A stretch of 10,643 nucleotides of DNA from JAUNKE01 sp041853585 (lineage in GTDB: Bacteria > Bacillota > Clostridia > Peptostreptococcales > Filifactoraceae). The stretch is from positions 1-10,643 of the forward strand of contig JBGZSM010000058.1 of assembly GCA_041853585.1 (NCBI GenBank), written 5' to 3'. The translations under genes and the position numbers were made by a program. The notes under the pieces were generated by a model. The model saw only the letters and a list, made by a program, of their open reading frames with translations. It was not told the origin of the DNA and made no database searches. This document shows, in pieces, positions 7,836-10,643 of this stretch; position 1 is the stretch's first letter; the number at the start of each line of letters is the position of its first letter.

Positions 7836-7848
7836 TACTAACTTAGTA
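7836..7848. promoter_or_regulatory. Palindrome TACTAACTTAGTA at the Yip1 start site
   Basis: It is a perfect 13-bp inverted repeat around a central C, sitting at the predicted start of transcription, where a bound repressor would block initiation. No matching regulator gene is in the window. Confidence 0.4.
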
Positions 7849-7872
7849 GTGAAAGGAGAAATAAAACAAAGA

Positions 7873-7893
7873 ATGGATTGGCGCGCGGAATAA
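7873..7893 (+). CDS. Possible 6-residue leader peptide (MDWRAE)
   Basis: ATG GAT TGG CGC GCG GAA TAA lies in the leader of the Yip1 operon. AAAGGAG at 7852-7858 is 14 nt upstream, which is longer than ideal. It contains no run of one amino acid that would suggest classical attenuation. It may be a chance reading with a remnant ribosome binding site. Confidence 0.2.
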   Translation: MDWRAE

Positions 7894-7999
7894 AAATTAA
7901 AAGCACATTAAATATTGTTGTGCCCATCCAAAAGAAATGCGCCGCCAAAATGAATGTTCAGATTGTAACTTACAAAATCCAAGCAGAAAGGAGATTCTT

Positions 8000-8689
8000 A
8001 TGGAAAACATGGAATATCAAGAAAAGGCGGGTTTTATTGATAATATCGTCGATTTATTTACAGCGCCGTCCAAATTGGCGGAGCGAATTCGACAAAAACC
8101 GCAATACCTACTGCCAATCGTGTTGATGAGTATCTTAACAATCATTACCGCACTGGCAATCAAAGATTTAACTTTGCAAGAGCAGATTCGGGCAACCTCA
8201 AGTTTGCCGAAAGAATTTCAAATGACCGAGGAGAAATTCAACACTTCCTTTATGATTGGTCTGGCAATAAGTCCGATTATGCTAATAATCGGAAACGCAT
8301 TTTCCTCCTTACTTTATTGGGGAATCGGAAAGATGTTCGGCGGAAGTTCTCAATATAAAAATGTTTTTTCCGCCACACTATATAGCGGCGTAATTGCCGC
8401 TTTGGGCGGATTGGTTCAAAGCTTCGGAATGGCATATACCAACAATATCCGTTTTCAATTCTCTCCAACTTTGTTCCTTGACACGACGGGTATGAATCCA
8501 TGGATTATCAATGCGCTTAACCTTGTCAATCCGATTGTAATCTGGTCGATGGTCTTTATGGTCATTGCGCTCAAAATCATTCACGGATACAAAAAAGGCA
8601 GCGCCATCGGAACCGTAGTTACCGTTATGATAATCGGCTATATCATCTCATCACTTATGTTGATGTTCTCAGGAACACAGGTTATGTAA
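8000..8689 (+). CDS. Yip1-family membrane protein, copy 1
   Basis: The 229-residue protein starts at the ATG at 8000, after AAAGGAG with 6 nt spacing. An in-frame ATG at 7937 has no ribosome binding site. The cytosolic N-terminus carries the array-wide signature DLFTAPSKLAERIRQKPQYLLPI (residues 17-39). About five membrane helices follow, near 37-55, 84-108, 119-142, 168-192 and 200-222. Other shared marks are GKMFGG followed by NVFSATLYSGVI, and NPWIINALNLVNPI. This matches the bacterial branch of the Yip1 family (PF04893), small multi-pass proteins of unknown function; eukaryotic relatives act in membrane traffic, but that cannot be transferred. It is the first gene of a four-copy array, 22 bp before copy 2. 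Confidence 0.8.
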   Translation: MENMEYQEKAGFIDNIVDLFTAPSKLAERIRQKPQYLLPIVLMSILTIITALAIKDLTLQEQIRATSSLPKEFQMTEEKFNTSFMIGLAISPIMLIIGNAFSSLLYWGIGKMFGGSSQYKNVFSATLYSGVIAALGGLVQSFGMAYTNNIRFQFSPTLFLDTTGMNPWIINALNLVNPIVIWSMVFMVIALKIIHGYKKGSAIGTVVTVMIIGYIISSLMLMFSGTQVM

Positions 8690-8711
8690 ACCAAGTTGAA
8701 AGGAGAGCCGC

Positions 8712-9401
8712 ATGAATTACAATACCGATGTCGGCATCGCGGAAAATATTTTTGATTTGTTCTTCGCACCGAGACGATTGGCGGAGCGGATAAAAGAAAA
8801 ACCGCAATTCCTCATTCCTATCGTCGTCATTGTGTTGGTTGCAATTCTCAGCAATTTTGTAATAAAAGAGCTGTCTTTTCAGACACAAATCGACGCAATC
8901 AAAGAAAACACACCTTATGTTTCCGTGGAAAATCTTCGGGCGCAGTATGAAAGCGGCTTTTGGTTGGCTCTCATGTTCGCACCGCTGACAGCAATCCTGT
9001 TATGCGTCGTAAGCAGCGGTGTTTACTATGGATCAGGTAGAATATTCGGAGGGGTTGGCGATTTCGCTCCAACCTTCTCCGTTATGTTGTACGCCTTCGT
9101 GATTACATCCCTCGGCTCTTTGATACAATATTTTATGGCGAATGCGACAAACAATCTGATGTTCTCATTTTCGCCCGCCGTATTGCTCGATATCAAGACC
9201 GTAAATCCGTGGCTGTATAATTTGCTCACGCTTATCAACCCGATTCAGATTCTCGTATTGATTTTTCTGGTCATCACGCTGCAAGTCATCAACGAATACA
9301 GCCGTAAAAATGCCGTGTTGACCGTAGCCGTCGTGACGATTGCAAAATATCTGTTCACTTCCATCATTACGATGTTGTTCTCACAAAGTATGTTATTATA
9401 A
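8712..9401 (+). CDS. Yip1-family membrane protein, copy 2
   Basis: This 229-residue paralogue has the same length as copy 1. The start follows AAAGGAG with about 7 nt spacing. The signature DLFFAPRRLAERIKEKPQFLIPI is near residues 15-37, then GRIFGGVGDFAPTFSVMLYAFVI, and NPWLYNLLTLINPI before the last two helices. Five hydrophobic helices are in the same order as copy 1. The loop after helix 1 is charged and variable. It is probably translated from the same mRNA as copy 1, and is the copy closest to it in sequence. The conserved block before helix 1 is amphipathic and probably lies on the inner membrane face; this is inference. Confidence 0.8.
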   Translation: MNYNTDVGIAENIFDLFFAPRRLAERIKEKPQFLIPIVVIVLVAILSNFVIKELSFQTQIDAIKENTPYVSVENLRAQYESGFWLALMFAPLTAILLCVVSSGVYYGSGRIFGGVGDFAPTFSVMLYAFVITSLGSLIQYFMANATNNLMFSFSPAVLLDIKTVNPWLYNLLTLINPIQILVLIFLVITLQVINEYSRKNAVLTVAVVTIAKYLFTSIITMLFSQSMLL

Positions 9402-9402
9402 A

Positions 9403-9423
9403 AGCGGCTCATCACGAGTCGCT
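9403..9423 (+). other. Hairpin between Yip1 copies 2 and 3
   Basis: AGCGGCTC pairs with GAGTCGCT (one G-T wobble) around the 5-nt loop ATCAC. It begins 1 nt after the copy 2 stop and ends just before the ribosome binding site of copy 3. No T-run follows, so it is more likely an RNA-processing or stability element than a terminator. Confidence 0.45.
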
Positions 9424-9437
9424 CCGAAAGGAATTCT

Positions 9438-10136
9438 ATGCAAGAAAAACTTTCTTCATTTATAACGGATGTTTCGGACCTTTTCCTAGCGCCCAAAAAA
9501 TTGGCAGAAAGAATTGATGAAAGACCGAGATTCGTCGCTCCGATTGCTTTTTTGGCGATTATTGCCATCATACAAAGCTTCTCCGTTCAAGAAATTGTGA
9601 TGAAATCCATTCTAGAGAATTCGCAATTTCCGTCAAATGTTGAGGCAAGCCCTTTTATACAAGCGGGAATTGTCGCCGGAGTTCTTTTTGCTCCCTTTGG
9701 AGTAATTCTCAATGCGGCAATTGAAGCTGTAAAACTATTTTTGTTCGGAAAAATATTCAAAGGCGTCGCAAAATTCGAATCGGTTTTCTCCATGACACTT
9801 TACACAACCATTATCAGTGAATGCGGAGCGATTATAAATTCTTTATTGGTCAATTTGAGCGGAAATATCTATGCCAATATTTCGCCGGCATATTTTTTGC
9901 CCAAGGGAACAAACCAAATCATATACACGCTCGTTTCCCTGCTCAATCCGTTTATAATTGCCATCTTCATTGTCGATATCATCATGATTCAGGTAATTCA
10001 TCGCTACAGCAAAAAATCCGCCATCGCAACCGTTGTTTTGACCTTCGGATTCAACATACTTTTCACATTGGCAATGGTGTGGCTTAGCACTTTAATAGCG
10101 CCGATGAATTACACCAATCCATACAACAAATTTTGA
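9438..10136 (+). CDS. Yip1-family membrane protein, copy 3
   Basis: This 232-residue protein starts after GAAAGGA. The N-terminal signature is DLFLAPKKLAERIDERPRFVAPI, followed by GKIFKGVAKFESVFSMTLYTTII and NQIIYTLVSLLNPF, so it aligns end to end with copies 1 and 2. About five membrane helices are predicted by eye. The AAIEAVKLFLFGKIFKG stretch is nearly the same as in copy 4, so copies 3 and 4 form the closer pair. The C-terminus is longer and polar (APMNYTNPYNKF). Copy 4 begins 62 bp downstream. The function is unknown. Confidence 0.8.
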   Translation: MQEKLSSFITDVSDLFLAPKKLAERIDERPRFVAPIAFLAIIAIIQSFSVQEIVMKSILENSQFPSNVEASPFIQAGIVAGVLFAPFGVILNAAIEAVKLFLFGKIFKGVAKFESVFSMTLYTTIISECGAIINSLLVNLSGNIYANISPAYFLPKGTNQIIYTLVSLLNPFIIAIFIVDIIMIQVIHRYSKKSAIATVVLTFGFNILFTLAMVWLSTLIAPMNYTNPYNKF

Positions 10137-10198
10137 TTAAAATAAGGGGATTTTATTTTTATTTATTCGAAATATAAAAGATTTTTGAAAGGGGTCTT

Positions 10199-10564
10199 AT
10201 GTTAGAAAAACTTGCTTCTTTCGGCGTCGATTTGCTGCATCTTTTTACTGCACCGAGTCGACTTGCGGAAGATATTGATGAAAAACCGCGATTGTTCGCA
10301 CCGATTGTCTTTTTGACAATTTTTTCGATTACACAAACCATTGCTATGCGTATAATCATGAGGCAGCTCTTATCGGCCAATGCGAATCCGCTCACGCCTG
10401 AACTCAAAGTGATTTTAAATTTGGGAACGCTTTTAATTGCAATGATGATGCCTTTTGCATTTGTATTAACCGCAGCTATCGATGCCGTAAAACTTTACCT
10501 GGTTGGAAAAATATTTAAAGGCCTAAATTGCAATAGCAAATGCATATTTTGTAGAAAAAATTGA
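10199..10564 (+). pseudogene. Yip1-family copy 4, truncated after helix 2
   Basis: The reading has a good start (AAAGGGG upstream) and the family signature HLFTAPSRLAEDIDEKPRLFAPI, then AAIDAVKLYLVGKIFKG at about residues 91-107, colinear with copy 3. Directly after IFKG the similarity stops. Copy 3 continues VAKFESVFSMTLY, whereas this one reads LNCNSKCIFCRKN and ends at TGA, giving 121 residues instead of about 230. No other frame restores the expected sequence, so this is not a simple frameshift. An insertion, deletion junction or assembly join near 10520 is the likely cause. It is called a pseudogene because three of five helices are missing. Confidence 0.7.
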
Positions 10565-10643
10565 AAAGCACTAAATTCAACACATGGAACGGGTACTTGC
10601 AGAACAGAATTTAGTCGGATGCCGTCAAGACCAAAAGAGAAAC
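10521..10643. other. Non-homologous sequence after the Yip1 break, possible mobile-element remnant
   Basis: From about 10521 to the window edge the DNA no longer resembles the Yip1 genes. It contains a perfect 9-bp inverted repeat, ACTAAATTC (10570-10578) / GAATTTAGT (10607-10615), and a short TTGC/GCAA stem near 10528. After the TGA the same frame stays open to the edge (STHGTGTCRTEFSRMPSRP and beyond). That composition is loosely reminiscent of degenerate IS200/IS605 element ends, but I cannot show it. No transposase motif is visible. Confidence 0.3.

Larger units (their letters stand above)
7682..7999. other. Divergent regulatory region, recD2 operon / Yip1 array
   Basis: This stretch of about 318 bp has no convincing gene. 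It holds the leftward recD2 promoter, two palindromes, one or two rightward promoters and the leader of the Yip1 operon. A short GGCGC (about 7880) can pair with GCGCC (about 7939) in the leader; the significance is unknown. Confidence 0.6.

Noticed and set aside
7878..8126. 82-residue reading from TTG in the Yip1 leader
   Set aside because: It has a non-ATG start without a ribosome binding site and overlaps the well-supported start of Yip1 copy 1 in another frame.

Overview
The window looks like a chromosomal segment of a low- to mid-GC, Gram-positive anaerobe, most likely a member of the Clostridia. This rests on strong AGGAGG-type ribosome binding sites, sigma-A promoters (TTGACA/TAGAAT, TGGTATAAT), a RecD2-type helicase rather than RecBCD, a BmrU/YegS-type lipid kinase, tandem PepSY-domain secreted proteins and bacterial Yip1-family membrane proteins. 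I cannot name the species. No rRNA, tRNA, CRISPR array or intact transposase gene was seen.

Layout. (A) Positions 1-2430, minus strand: two separately promoted genes for secreted PepSY-repeat proteins. The downstream one (1-1160) runs off the left edge and has at least five PepSY units of 81-82 residues; the two units nearest the edge are about 94% identical in DNA. The upstream one (1550-2296) has two PepSY domains and an extreme Asp/Trp/Arg tail. Their promoters are nearly superimposable and share a TACA-NN-TGTC site, so they are probably co-regulated. (B) 2430-3139: about 700 bp without a convincing gene. It holds a strongly A-rich degenerate repeat, a 21-bp tandem duplication and a perfect 23-bp inverted repeat that probably ends the next operon. 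(C) 3140-7681, minus strand: an operon read recD2 (helicase), MATE-family exporter, diacylglycerol-kinase-like lipid kinase. The last two overlap by ATGA. The recD2 promoter lies so close to the gene that the mRNA would have a 5' leader of only about 10 nt. (D) 7682-7999: divergent regulatory region with two palindromes and a roughly 160-nt leader for the rightward operon. (E) 8000-10564, plus strand: four tandem Yip1-family paralogues. The first three are full length (229, 229, 232 aa); the fourth loses family similarity after about 107 residues and stops, which suggests a rearrangement junction near 10520. The last 120 bp is unlike the array and may be a mobile-element remnant.

How it fits together. 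The PepSY proteins are probably envelope or extracellular acidic proteins under a shared signal. RecD2, MATE and the lipid kinase are housekeeping or stress functions joined by transcription rather than by an obvious pathway. The Yip1 array is a family expansion of unknown function, probably one multi-gene membrane operon.
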